The notes beneath the pieces were generated by a model. That model worked only from the letters and a program-made list of their open reading frames with translations. It had not been told where the DNA came from and did no database searches. A DNA stretch of 64,000 nucleotides from Pseudomonas sp. 8AS (GTDB lineage Bacteria; Pseudomonadota; Gammaproteobacteria; Pseudomonadales; Pseudomonadaceae), in assembly GCF_902506505.1 (NCBI RefSeq), contig NZ_LR733406.1, positions 558,001 to 622,000 on the forward strand, read 5' to 3'. The position numbers and the translations under genes were made by a program. This document shows, piece after piece, positions 1 through 7,773 of this stretch. How positions within the stretch are numbered: position 1 is the first letter of the stretch; the number at the start of each line of letters is the position of its first letter.

Positions 1-739
1 TGACCCGGTCGGGGGTCGGCAGGTGCACCGGGCCGCTGATCAGGGTGACCTTGGCGCCGGCCTCGACCGCGGCTTCGGCCAGGGCGAAGCCCATCTTGCC
101 GGAGCTGTGGTTGGTGATGTAGCGCACCGGGTCGATGTTTTCCTGGGTCGGCCCGGCGGTGATCAGCACGTGCTTGCCTGTCAGGCTGTGGCGCTGGAAG
201 CAGTCGGCGGCGAGCTGGGCCAGGTCCTCGGCTTCGAGCATGCGGCCGGGGCCGACGTCGCCGCAGGCCTGGCTGCCGGCCGCCGGGCCGAACAGGCGCA
301 GGCCGCGGCTTTGCAGCAGCTGCGCATTGGCCTGGGTCGCCGGGTCGCGCCACATGGCCTGGTTCATCGCCGGGGCCAGGGCCACGGTGGCGTCGGTGGC
401 CAGCACCAGGGTGGTCAGCAGGTCGTCGGCCACACCCTGGGCCAGGCGCGCCATCAGGTCGGCGGTGGCCGGGGCGATCAGCACCAGGTCGGCCCACTTG
501 GCCAGTTCGATATGGCCCATGGCGGCTTCGGCGGCCGGGTCGAGCAGGTCCAGGCTGACCGGGTGGCCGGACAGCGCCTGCAGGGTCAGCGGGGTGATGA
601 ATTCACGCCCGCCGCGGGTCATTACCACGCGCACTTCGGCGCCCTGGTCGCGCAGGCGACGCACCAGTTCGGCGCTCTTGTAGGCGGCGATACCGCCGCC
701 GACGCCGAGGACAATGCGTTTCCGATAAAGCCGCTGCAT
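1..739 (-). CDS. coaBC: CoaBC, phosphopantothenoylcysteine synthetase/decarboxylase (3' end outside window)
   Basis: Bifunctional cytoplasmic enzyme of coenzyme A synthesis: it joins cysteine to 4'-phosphopantothenate and decarboxylates the product. The visible 246 residues hold the whole N-terminal FMN-dependent CoaC domain, with the glycine-rich [12 protein letters not shown] start, the catalytic histidine in MGHIELA (about residue 76) and the PAMNQAMW substrate motif (residues 123-130). The beginning of the CoaB domain follows ([20 protein letters not shown], about 190 onward). The ATG at 739 gives the usual N-terminus MQRLYRKR. It is divergent from radC, as in other pseudomonads. The window edge removes roughly the last 150 residues. 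Confidence 0.95.
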   Translation of the reverse strand, partial: MQRLYRKRIVLGVGGGIAAYKSAELVRRLRDQGAEVRVVMTRGGREFITPLTLQALSGHPVSLDLLDPAAEAAMGHIELAKWADLVLIAPATADLMARLAQGVADDLLTTLVLATDATVALAPAMNQAMWRDPATQANAQLLQSRGLRLFGPAAGSQACGDVGPGRMLEAEDLAQLAADCFQRHSLTGKHVLITAGPTQENIDPVRYITNHSSGKMGFALAEAAVEAGAKVTLISGPVHLPTPDRV

Positions 740-943
740 AGGCCTGCCTTGATCAGTAGGGTTGTGTGGAATGCTGGCGGCGTTGGCGTTCCCTCCCCTG
801 GGCCAGGCATCGGCGATGGGCGCCGCGGTGCTGCCGAGGTCGCCACTGCCCGCCGATTTGCCAGGCAAACGCCGCGAAAAAGCCGGGCTAAGATAGCACA
901 GGGCCCGCGCCGGAACAGCGGGCCGGCTCGACAGGGAGATGTC

Positions 944-1618
944 ATGAGTATTCGCGACTGGCCCGCGGCGGAACGCCCGCGGGAGAAGCTTCTGGAAATG
1001 GGGGCGGCGGCCCTGACCGACGCCGAATTGCTGGCGATTTTCCTGCGCACCGGGGTCACCGGGCAGAGTGCGGTGGACCTGGCCCGGCATCTGCTGCAGG
1101 ACTTCGGCAGCCTGCGCGCGCTGCTCGAGGCCGACCTGGCCTGCTTCAGTCGGCGCCTGGGCCTGGGCCCGGCCAAATATGCGCAGCTGCAGGCGGTGCT
1201 GGAGATGGGCCGGCGCCACCTGGCCGAGCGGCTCAAGCGCGAGTCGGCGCTGGAAAGCCCGCAGGCGGTGCGCGACTACCTCAAGGCGCGCCTGCGCCAC
1301 GAGCCCCACGAGGTGTTCGGCTGCCTGTTTCTCGATGCCAAGCACCGGGTGATCGAGTTCGAAGCGCTGTTCCACGGCAGCATCGACGGTGCCAGCGTCT
1401 ACCCACGCCAGGTGGTCAAGCGGGCCCTGGCGCACAACGCGGCCGCGGCGATCCTGGTGCACAACCATCCGTCCGGAGTGGCCGAGCCCAGCCAGGCCGA
1501 TCGCGTGCTCACCGGGCGCCTCAAGGAGGCGCTGGCGCTGATCGAGGTGCGCGTGCTCGATCACTTCATCGTCGGCGATGGCGAGCCGTTGTCCCTGGCC
1601 GAATACGGCTGGCTGTAG
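944..1618 (+). CDS. radC: RadC/YeeS-family JAMM-domain protein
   Basis: A 224-residue RadC homologue, the normal length in Pseudomonas. An N-terminal helix-hairpin-helix region (about residues 30-95) is followed by an MPN/JAMM-type domain with the metal-binding signature H173-N-H175-P-S-G, ending at D186. Despite the name, a role in DNA repair is not established for the family, so the function stays open. The ATG at 944 follows a GGGAGAT ribosome-binding site. The open frame extends far upstream, but that part is antisense to coaBC and is not protein-like. Divergent from coaBC. Confidence 0.93.
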   Translation: MSIRDWPAAERPREKLLEMGAAALTDAELLAIFLRTGVTGQSAVDLARHLLQDFGSLRALLEADLACFSRRLGLGPAKYAQLQAVLEMGRRHLAERLKRESALESPQAVRDYLKARLRHEPHEVFGCLFLDAKHRVIEFEALFHGSIDGASVYPRQVVKRALAHNAAAAILVHNHPSGVAEPSQADRVLTGRLKEALALIEVRVLDHFIVGDGEPLSLAEYGWL

Positions 1619-1621
1619 CGC

Positions 1622-3196
1622 TCAGTCGAGCTGCACCCTGGCAAAGTCCTGGCGGCCGAAGGGGTTGACCCGATAGCCCTGCACGTTGCTGCGCAGCAGG
1701 GCGAAGGCGGTCGGGTGGGCCAGCGGCAGCCACAGCGCCTGCTGCTGGATGATCGTCTGGGCCTGTTGGTACAGGCCGCTGCGCACCGCCTGCTCGGCGC
1801 TGAGCTTGCCGGCGGCGATCAGCTTGTCCAGTTGCGGGTCGCAGAAACGGGCGAAGTTCAGCCCGGACTGCACCGAGGCGCAGGAAAACTGCGGGGTGAG
1901 GAAGTTGTCCGGGTCGCCGTTGTCGCCGGCCCAGCCCATGAACAGCAGGTCATGCTCGCCGGCCTTGGCGCGCTTGATCAGCTCGCCCCATTCGATCACG
2001 CGGATCTCGGCGCGGATGCCGACCTTGGCCAGGTCGGCCTGCAGCAGTTGCGCGCCGAGGCTGGGGTTGGGGTTGAGCAGGCTGCCCGACGGGCGGGTCC
2101 AGAGCGTCGTGCTGAAACCCTCCGCCAGCCCGGCTTCGGCCAGCAGCGCCCTGGCCTTGGCCGGGTCGTGGGCGTAGCCGGGCAGGTCCTTGGCATGGCT
2201 CCAGGTGGTCGGCGGGTAGGGGCCGCTGGCTGCGGTGGCGCTGCCCTCGAACACCGCCTGGAGGTAGCTGGCCTTGTCGAAGGCCAGGTTGATCGCCTGA
2301 CGCACCTGCGGCTTGTCCAGCGGTGGGTGCTGGCTGTTGAAGGCGACGAAGGCGGTCATGAAGGCCGGCGTCTCGCCGATACGCAGGGCCGGGTCCTGGC
2401 GCGCCGCCTGCACATCCAGCGGTTTGGGCGACAGGGCGATCTGGCACTCGCCGCGGCGCAGCTTCTGCAGGCGCACGTTGGCGTCCGGGGTGATGGCGAA
2501 GATCAGGCCGTCCACTGCGGGCTTGCCGGCGAAGTAGTCCGGGTTGGCCGTGTAGCGCACCGCGGCATCCTTCTGGAAGCGCTTGAGGATGAACGGTCCG
2601 GTGCCGACCGGCGCGTTGTTGAGCTTCTCCGGGGTGCCGGCCTGGAGCAGCTGCGCGGCATATTCGGCCGAGTAGATGGAGGCGAAGCCCATGCTCAGGG
2701 TGGCGAGAAAGGTGGCGTCCGCCTGGTTGAGGGTGAAGCGCACCTGCAACGGGGCCGGCGCCTCGACGTGCTTGATCAGCGCGGGCAGCTGCATCGACTG
2801 GGCGTGCGGATAGCCGCCGGGCGCGCTCCGGTGCCAGGGATGGGCGGGGTCGAGCATGCGCCGGAAGCTGAACAGCACGTCCTCGGCGTTCAGCTCGCGG
2901 CCCGGGCTGAACCACTCGGTGCGCTGGAATCTCACCCCGGGGCGCAGCTGGAAGTCCCACACCAGGCCGTCGGCCGACACCGTCCAGCTGCTGGCCAGGC
3001 TCGGCTGCAGCTGGCCGCTGGCGGCGTCGAACTCGACCAGGCGGTTCATCAGCACGTCGGCCGAGGCGTTGGTGGTGGTCAGCGCGTTGTACTGCACCAC
3101 GTCGAAACCATCCGGGCTGGCCTCGGTGCAGACGCTGAGCACGGCGGCCTGGCTCAGCAGCGGGGCGAACAGCAGGGGCAGGGCGGCAAGGCGCAT
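1622..3196 (-). CDS. Periplasmic substrate-binding protein of a peptide-type ABC transporter (SBP_bac_5)
   Basis: A 524-residue extracytoplasmic solute-binding protein of the DppA/OppA family. It has a short signal peptide (MRLAALPLLFAPLLSQA, cut before AVLSVC) and the family features TEASPDGFDVVQYN near the N-terminus, GTGPFILKRFQ near residue 200 and MGWAGDNGDPDNF near 425. It should bind di- or oligopeptides, or peptide-like solutes, in the periplasm. No permease or ATPase genes lie beside it, so it probably delivers to a transporter encoded elsewhere, as for the orphan DppA-like proteins of P. aeruginosa. A GGAG site lies 5-8 bases before the ATG. Convergent with radC, with 3 bases between the stop codons. 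Confidence 0.9.
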   Translation of the reverse strand: MRLAALPLLFAPLLSQAAVLSVCTEASPDGFDVVQYNALTTTNASADVLMNRLVEFDAASGQLQPSLASSWTVSADGLVWDFQLRPGVRFQRTEWFSPGRELNAEDVLFSFRRMLDPAHPWHRSAPGGYPHAQSMQLPALIKHVEAPAPLQVRFTLNQADATFLATLSMGFASIYSAEYAAQLLQAGTPEKLNNAPVGTGPFILKRFQKDAAVRYTANPDYFAGKPAVDGLIFAITPDANVRLQKLRRGECQIALSPKPLDVQAARQDPALRIGETPAFMTAFVAFNSQHPPLDKPQVRQAINLAFDKASYLQAVFEGSATAASGPYPPTTWSHAKDLPGYAHDPAKARALLAEAGLAEGFSTTLWTRPSGSLLNPNPSLGAQLLQADLAKVGIRAEIRVIEWGELIKRAKAGEHDLLFMGWAGDNGDPDNFLTPQFSCASVQSGLNFARFCDPQLDKLIAAGKLSAEQAVRSGLYQQAQTIIQQQALWLPLAHPTAFALLRSNVQGYRVNPFGRQDFARVQLD

Positions 3197-3364
3197 GGGT
3201 GGGATCTCCGTGAGACAATTGGTGGCAAGGGTCTACCCTAGACCAAGGGCCGGAGTGGGACAATCGGCAAGCGGCGACGAGCGGTCAAGCCGGCGCGGCC
3301 CTTCAAGCCCGCCGCAGAGCGCGCCGCCCAGGGTCACCCCGCGGCCGGAAAGACATGCTCAACC

Positions 3365-3393
3365 TTGCGAGTGCCAGGGTGTTCTGGTATAAA
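3365..3393 (+). promoter_or_regulatory. Predicted sigma-70 promoter of rpmB-rpmG
   Basis: TTGCGA (3365-3370) and TATAAA (3388-3393) are separated by exactly 17 bases, a good match to a sigma-70 promoter. The start point would fall near 3400, leaving about 140 bases of untranslated leader before rpmB. The rest of the 345-base gap 3197-3541 holds no convincing gene. Inferred from sequence only. Confidence 0.6.
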
Positions 3394-3541
3394 GCAGCGC
3401 TCTTTTCTAGGGGCCCGCCTCCTGCGCAAGCAGACAAGCGCGGTAAGACCCCCGAGAAACGTGGCGCTGAGCGCCAAATGACTATTGAGTTCAAGCGGCC
3501 AACCCATGCCGGGTTGGGCATGTGGTTTAGAGGGCTGAGGC

Positions 3542-3778
3542 ATGTCGAGAGTCTGTCAAGTTACCGGTAAGGGTCCGGTAACCGGGAACAATATTTCCCA
3601 CGCAAACAACAAAACCCGTCGTCGTTTCCTGCCGAACCTGCAGCATCACCGCTTCTGGGTCGAGTCCGAGAAGCGTTTCGTGCGTCTGCGCGTTTCCGCC
3701 AAGGGCATGCGTATCATCGACAAGCGCGGCATTGACGTAGTGCTGTCCGAGCTGCGCGCCCGCGGCGAAAAGGTTTAA
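3542..3778 (+). CDS. rpmB: 50S ribosomal protein L28
   Basis: A 78-residue L28, full length for Pseudomonas. It begins [17 protein letters not shown] and carries the basic [15 protein letters not shown] segment, which binds 23S rRNA. First gene of the rpmB-rpmG operon, 10 bases ahead of rpmG. A GGGCTGAGG ribosome-binding site precedes the ATG. The leader starts at the promoter predicted at 3365-3393, and the operon ends at the hairpin at 3961. Confidence 0.98.
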   Translation: MSRVCQVTGKGPVTGNNISHANNKTRRRFLPNLQHHRFWVESEKRFVRLRVSAKGMRIIDKRGIDVVLSELRARGEKV

Positions 3779-3788
3779 GGAGCAAATC

Positions 3789-3944
3789 ATGCGTGAACTG
3801 ATCCGTTTGGTGTCCAGCGCCGGTACCGGCCACTTCTACACCACCGACAAGAACAAGCGCACCACCCCGGACAAGATCGAGATCAAGAAATTTGATCCGA
3901 CCATCCGCAAGCACGTGATCTACAAGGAAGCCAAGATCAAGTAA
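3789..3944 (+). CDS. rpmG: 50S ribosomal protein L33
   Basis: A 51-residue L33 of the large ribosomal subunit: [17 protein letters not shown] at the N-terminus and the basic tail [13 protein letters not shown]. It has no cysteine pairs, so it is the zinc-free form. Second gene of the rpmB operon, preceded by an AAGGAG ribosome-binding site that overlaps the end of rpmB. A strong rho-independent terminator follows 16 bases after the stop. Confidence 0.97.
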   Translation: MRELIRLVSSAGTGHFYTTDKNKRTTPDKIEIKKFDPTIRKHVIYKEAKIK

Positions 3945-3960
3945 TTGATCGGCGACCACG

Positions 3961-3989
3961 AAAAAACCCGCCTTCTGGCGGGTTTTTTC
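3961..3989 (+). terminator. Rho-independent terminator after rpmG
   Basis: The arms AACCCGCC and GGCGGGTT enclose the loop TTCT, followed by a run of T. A run of A on the other side could let it also serve the minus-strand HDOD gene ending at 4081. Confidence 0.88.
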
Positions 3990-4080
3990 ATGCCTGCAGA
4001 AAAGTGCCGGCGGCTGGTACTCGCTGCCGGGTGCGGGGTATGGCGTTCTTCTGGCGGATGCGGCGCAGTGGCGCTGGCGC

Positions 4081-5295
4081 CTAGTCCCGCCTGAGCAGGC
4101 TCACCGGCACCTGCCCGAGCAGTGCGGTGGGCAGCCGCAGCATGCTCGCTGCGCGGCACTGGGCGGCCTGTTCGGGCCCCTGCCCGGCCGGCAGGGCGAG
4201 CAGTTCGGCGCTGAGGTTGAGAACCAGCGCCTCGCGCGAGAACACCCCGTTGCCCAGGCCGTAGTAGGCGGCGATCAGCTCGCGCAGGCCGAAGGGCAGG
4301 CGCCAGCGGATGCGCAGGGCCGAGCCGTAACTGGCGGCGCGCTGGTGCAGGGCGCTGTCGATCTGTTCGCTGCTCAGCTCGCCGCCGGCATCCAGCCAGT
4401 CCTGCAGGCAGCGCAGCAGGGCCAGCTCGCCGATGTTGTGCAGCAGGCCGGCGGTGTAGCACAGCTCGGCATCCAGGCCCAGGCGCCCGGCCAGCCAGAA
4501 GGCCAGTTCGGCGCTGTGCTGGGCCTGCTGCCCGGTGTGCCCGGCCAGTTCGCTCAGGCGCGGGTCCTGCAGGCGGGCGTTGCGCTGGATGGCCAGGCCC
4601 AGCACCAGGTTCAGGCTGCGCGCCACGCCCAGGCGGTGCAGCGACTGGGCCAGGGTCTGGCTGGCGGCGCCGCGGTGTTCCGCCGCGCTGTTGGCGGCGG
4701 CGATCAGGCGTGCGGTGATCTGCGGGTCGCGGGCGAACTCCTGCTCCAGCTCGCCCAGGCTCGCCTCGCTGGCCTGCAGGCTGCGGGCCACGGCGTCGCG
4801 CAGGTCGCCGAGCAGCGGCGCGCCCTGGCCGGCCTCGCGGACGTCATCCAGGTACTGCTGGAGGTCGCTGACCAGTAGCGCCGGCGGGTAGGCCGGGGCC
4901 GGCCCCGAGCCTTGCAGCAGGCCCTGCAGGCGCTGGCGCAGCAGCTCGGCATTGAACGGTTTGGCCAGGTAGGCGGTGGGCGCCAGCGGCAGGGCGGCGC
5001 GCACGCTGCGGGCATCGGTATGCCGGCTGATTAGGATGAACGGCAGCGCTGGGGTGCGCGGATGGCGGCGCACCTGGCGCAGCAGTTCGACGCCGTCGAG
5101 GATGGCCAGTTCGCCATCGGCGATCACCAGATCCGGCAGCTTGCGCCGGCAGCGGGCCAGCGCCGCCTGGCCATCGGCAACCCTGGTGACCACGGCGTCG
5201 CGGCGCACATCCAGCACCAGCTGGGCCAGCAGGTCGGCTGTCCAGGGGTTCGCTTCGGCAATCAGGATCTCCGGAGCGGTAGCCGGGGCAGTCAT
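4081..5295 (-). CDS. Response-regulator receiver plus HDOD-domain protein
   Basis: A 404-residue cytoplasmic signalling protein. Residues about 8-125 form a receiver domain: LILIAEAN-type first strand, probable phosphoacceptor Asp in LVIADGEL and conserved Lys in YLAKPF. Residues about 165-360 form an HDOD domain (HD-related, without the metal-binding HD pair), with LLHNIGELALL as its clearest motif. HDOD proteins act in signalling, often in chemotaxis, c-di-GMP output or cell-cycle control, without known enzymatic activity. No histidine kinase is adjacent, so the partner is unknown. The receiver shows E-A-N where a D-D or E-D pair is usual, which may affect Mg2+ binding. Monocistronic by position. 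Confidence 0.85.
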   Translation of the reverse strand: MTAPATAPEILIAEANPWTADLLAQLVLDVRRDAVVTRVADGQAALARCRRKLPDLVIADGELAILDGVELLRQVRRHPRTPALPFILISRHTDARSVRAALPLAPTAYLAKPFNAELLRQRLQGLLQGSGPAPAYPPALLVSDLQQYLDDVREAGQGAPLLGDLRDAVARSLQASEASLGELEQEFARDPQITARLIAAANSAAEHRGAASQTLAQSLHRLGVARSLNLVLGLAIQRNARLQDPRLSELAGHTGQQAQHSAELAFWLAGRLGLDAELCYTAGLLHNIGELALLRCLQDWLDAGGELSSEQIDSALHQRAASYGSALRIRWRLPFGLRELIAAYYGLGNGVFSREALVLNLSAELLALPAGQGPEQAAQCRAASMLRLPTALLGQVPVSLLRRD

Positions 5296-5357
5296 GGGAA
5301 CCTCAACGACAGTGGCGGAATAGGGGGCGGGCGCGGAATGTTGATTGCCGCGACAGG

Positions 5358-5981
5358 TTATCCCCGCGGCGTCTGGATGGCGATAGCCGTCGCCGGGGTT
5401 TCACCGCTTTCCGGCCCTGACGGGGCGCGACCCACTGTCGCAGCCAGCAGCGCCTTGCTGGCCTCCAGCACTTCGGCCTGGCGCGGCTCCGTGGCCAGCA
5501 TGCGCGCCACCACCAGAGCGCCGACGCACTGGGCGAGGATGGCCCAGGCCAGCTCGCCACTGCCCAGCACCTCGCTCCAGGCCTGCTGCAGGCGCACCAG
5601 CCAGTGCTCGGCCTGCTCGCGCACGCGGATATCGGCGCGGGCGATCTCGGCACCCAGGGTGGGGATGGCGCAGCCGCTGTCCGGATGCTGAACATGGGCC
5701 AGGCTCAGGTAGCGCTCCAGGCAGCGCTGCAGCTTGGTGCGACTGGCCTCATTGCTTTCACCGAGGCGCTGCAGGCTGTGGCTCAGCTCGCGCTCGACGA
5801 TGGCGCCGAACAGGTCGTTCTTCGACGGAAAGTGGCTGTAGAAGGCGCCGCCCGTCAGGCCGATGGCCTTCATCAGGCTGTCCACGCCGGCCGCGGAAAA
5901 GCCGCCCTGCTTGGCGATGGCGCCGCTGCTGTGCAACAGCTTCTCGCGGGTCTGGGCCTTGTGCTCGGGCGAATAGCGCAT
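5358..5981 (-). CDS. TetR-family transcriptional regulator
   Basis: A 207-residue TetR-type repressor. The N-terminal helix-turn-helix (about residues 7-50) contains GGFSAAGVDSLMKAIGLTGGAFYSHFPSK split by the usual turn, with the diagnostic GAFYSHF recognition helix. The C-terminal region is the ligand-binding and dimer domain. The ATG at 5981 has a GGAGA site. The longer frame, beginning at 6029, would place coding sequence under the operator-like palindromes at 6029-6056, so it was rejected. Divergent from the SDR gene. It most likely represses itself and the SDR/isomerase pair. The inducer is unknown. Confidence 0.88.
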   Translation of the reverse strand: MRYSPEHKAQTREKLLHSSGAIAKQGGFSAAGVDSLMKAIGLTGGAFYSHFPSKNDLFGAIVERELSHSLQRLGESNEASRTKLQRCLERYLSLAHVQHPDSGCAIPTLGAEIARADIRVREQAEHWLVRLQQAWSEVLGSGELAWAILAQCVGALVVARMLATEPRQAEVLEASKALLAATVGRAPSGPESGETPATAIAIQTPRG

Positions 5982-6028
5982 GGGAGTCTCCGCTGCTAAA
6001 CCGGCTTGACGATGCCACGAGCGTAGCA

Positions 6029-6056
6029 TAACGTCCGTTTAGCTAACGATCGTTTA
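6029..6056. promoter_or_regulatory. Two tandem palindromes, probable TetR operators
   Basis: Two copies of the dyad TAACG-N2-CGTTTA lie at 6029-6041 and 6044-6056, 15 bases centre to centre. They sit between the divergent TetR (start 5981) and SDR (start 6072) genes, directly upstream of the SDR ribosome-binding site. Spacing and symmetry suit binding of two TetR dimers. Inferred from sequence. Confidence 0.65.
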
Positions 6057-6071
6057 GTAAAGGTGAGGTCC

Positions 6072-6812
6072 ATGAGCACGCAGAACAACGACAACAAAGT
6101 GGTGCTGGTAATCGGCGCCGGCGACGCCACCGGCGGAGCCATCGCCAAGCGTTTCGCCCGCGAAGGCTATATCGCCTGCGTGACCCGGCGCAGCGCCGAC
6201 AAGCTGCAGCCGCTGGTGGATGAAATCCGTGCCACCGGCGGCCAGGCCCACGGCTTCGCCTCGGATGCGCGCAAGGAAGAAGAGGTCGCCGCGCTGGTCG
6301 AGCAGATCGAGAGCAGCATCGGCCCGATCGAGGCCTTCGTCTTCAACATCGGCGCCAACGTGCCGTGCAGCATCCTCGAGGAGACCGCGCGCAAGTACTT
6401 CAAGATCTGGGAAATGGCCTGCTTCTCTGCCTTCCTCACCGCCCAGGCGGTGGCGCGACGCATGGTCACCCGCGGCCGCGGCACCATCCTGTTTACCGGC
6501 GCCACTGCCGGCCTGCGCGGCGCCTCGCACTTCGCCGCCTTCGCCGGCGCCAAGCACGGTGTGCGCGCCCTGGCGCAGAGCATGGCGCGTGAGCTGGGGC
6601 CGCGGAATATCCACGTCGCCCATGTGGTGGTGGATGGCGCCATCGACACCGCCTTTATCCGCGACAGCTTCCCCGAGATGTATGCGCACAAGGACCAGGA
6701 CGGCATCCTCAATCCCGAGCATATCGCCGATAACTACTGGTTCCTGCATGCCCAGCCGCGCGATGCCTGGACCTTCGAACTGGATCTGCGCCCCTGGATG
6801 GAAAAATGGTGA
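6072..6812 (+). CDS. Short-chain dehydrogenase/reductase-family protein with altered active site
   Basis: A 246-residue Rossmann-fold SDR protein. The nucleotide-binding segment LVIGAGDATGGAIA (about residues 11-24) and the FNIGANV equivalent of NNAG are present. The catalytic YxxxK is replaced by FAGAK, and the catalytic Ser region reads FTGATAG, so classical proton transfer through Tyr is not possible as drawn. A related family in many proteobacteria keeps the same substitution, as I recall, so this need not be an error. The ATG at 6072 follows an AGGTGAGG site that overlaps an alternative GTG at 6063. Divergent from its probable TetR repressor and followed by the isomerase-like gene. Confidence 0.85.
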   Translation: MSTQNNDNKVVLVIGAGDATGGAIAKRFAREGYIACVTRRSADKLQPLVDEIRATGGQAHGFASDARKEEEVAALVEQIESSIGPIEAFVFNIGANVPCSILEETARKYFKIWEMACFSAFLTAQAVARRMVTRGRGTILFTGATAGLRGASHFAAFAGAKHGVRALAQSMARELGPRNIHVAHVVVDGAIDTAFIRDSFPEMYAHKDQDGILNPEHIADNYWFLHAQPRDAWTFELDLRPWMEKW

Positions 6813-6974
6813 CTTGCATCGACCCGCTGCGCGACGCCCAGGCGTTGTTGGCGAAGCGGTGCGAAATGCTCATTGGCAGCAGCCAACTGCGCTTTCTCTC
6901 CACTTCGCCGCCTAGCCTGAACGTCGCTCGCTGGGGCGCGAAAACTCGTTAAAACAACAAGAGAGAATTCCTCA

Positions 6975-7568
6975 ATGAGCAAATCCGTCGAGTTCTACTT
7001 CGACTTCGGCAGTCCCGCCACCTACCTGGCCTGGACCCAGTTGCCGAAGATCTGCGCCGCCGCCGGCGCCGAGCTGGTGTACAAGCCCATGCTGCTCGGC
7101 GGGGTGTTCCAGGCCACCGGCAATGCCTCGCCGATCAGCATTCCGAGCAAGGGCCGCTTCATGCTCCAGGACCTGCAGCGCTTCGCCCGCCGCTACCAGG
7201 TGCCGATGCAGTTCAGCCCGTACTTCCCGATCAACACCCTGACCCTGATGCGTGGGGCGGTGGCCGTGCAGCTACACCTGCCCGAGCGCTTCGACGCCTA
7301 TCTGACAACCATCTTCCAGGCGATGTGGGTGGATGCGCTGAATCTCGGCGACCTGGCGGTGCTGGGCAAGGTACTGAGCGAGGCCGGCTTCGATGCGCAG
7401 CAACTGCTGGCGCTGACGAGCGAGCAGGAGGTCAAGGACAGGCTCAAGGCCACCACCGAGGAAGCGGTGCAGCGCGGGGTGTTCGGCGCGCCGAGCATGT
7501 TTGTCGGTAACGAGCTGTTCTTCGGCCAGGATCGCCTGGACTTCGTGCGCGAGGCGCTGCAGGGCTGA
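6975..7568 (+). CDS. 2-hydroxychromene-2-carboxylate isomerase/DsbA-like (kappa GST) protein
   Basis: A 197-residue thioredoxin-fold protein of the HCCA isomerase/kappa-class GST group. The N-terminal FYFDFGSPATYLAW carries the conserved Ser of the GSP motif that positions glutathione in this family. The C-terminal GVFGAPSMFVGNELFFGQDRL, split by the usual cis-Pro, closes the fold. The named activity belongs to naphthalene degradation, but no naphthalene genes are nearby, so the substrate here is open. It lies 162 bases after the SDR gene on the same strand and probably shares TetR control. An AAGAGAGAA ribosome-binding region precedes the ATG. Confidence 0.85.
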   Translation: MSKSVEFYFDFGSPATYLAWTQLPKICAAAGAELVYKPMLLGGVFQATGNASPISIPSKGRFMLQDLQRFARRYQVPMQFSPYFPINTLTLMRGAVAVQLHLPERFDAYLTTIFQAMWVDALNLGDLAVLGKVLSEAGFDAQQLLALTSEQEVKDRLKATTEEAVQRGVFGAPSMFVGNELFFGQDRLDFVREALQG

Positions 7569-7595
7569 CCGTAGGGGCACCGCCGAGGTGCGGGC

Positions 7596-7667
7596 AAAAA
7601 ATGGCCAGGAGCCATTTTTGACGTCGCTTGCGACGGCCCGAAGGGTGACCGCCAGGGATGGCAGGTC
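7596..7667 (-). repeat. Intergenic repeat, family A, copy 1
   Basis: Read on the minus strand this is TGACCTGCCATCCCTGG, then TTCGGGCCGTCGC, then GACGTCAAAAATGG, ending in CCATTTTTT. The same order of blocks occurs twice in tandem at 40634-40771. The GACGTCGC/GCGACGG core can fold. Lies between the isomerase-like gene and gabT. Confidence 0.7.
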
Positions 7668-7669
7668 AC

Positions 7670-7694
7670 AAAAAAAGACCCGCTTGCGCGGGTC
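7670..7694 (-). terminator. Rho-independent terminator of gabDT
   Basis: The arms GACCCGC (7677-7683) and GCGGGTC (7688-7694) enclose TTGC. On the minus strand the hairpin is followed by a run of seven or more T, 80 bases after the gabT stop. Confidence 0.85.
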
Positions 7695-7773
7695 TCGAAG
7701 AAACGCCTGGCCTGGTGAGCTTCAGGCGGATTCGCTGCGGCTTCCGGCGGGGCCGGAAGCCTCGGCAGAGCAG

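Noticed and set aside
23..943. Upstream extension of radC
   Set aside because: Antisense to coaBC; the ATG at 944 has a ribosome-binding site and gives the normal 224-residue RadC.
1715..3241. A 508-codon plus-strand frame opposite the substrate-binding protein
   Set aside because: No recognisable domain; the minus strand has a signal peptide and SBP motifs.
3303..3543. Small minus-strand and plus-strand frames upstream of rpmB
   Set aside because: They cover the predicted promoter and leader, lack ribosome-binding sites and resemble no protein; the region is better explained as regulatory.
6063..6071. GTG at 6063 as the SDR start
   Set aside because: It overlaps the AGGTGAGG ribosome-binding site that serves the ATG at 6072.
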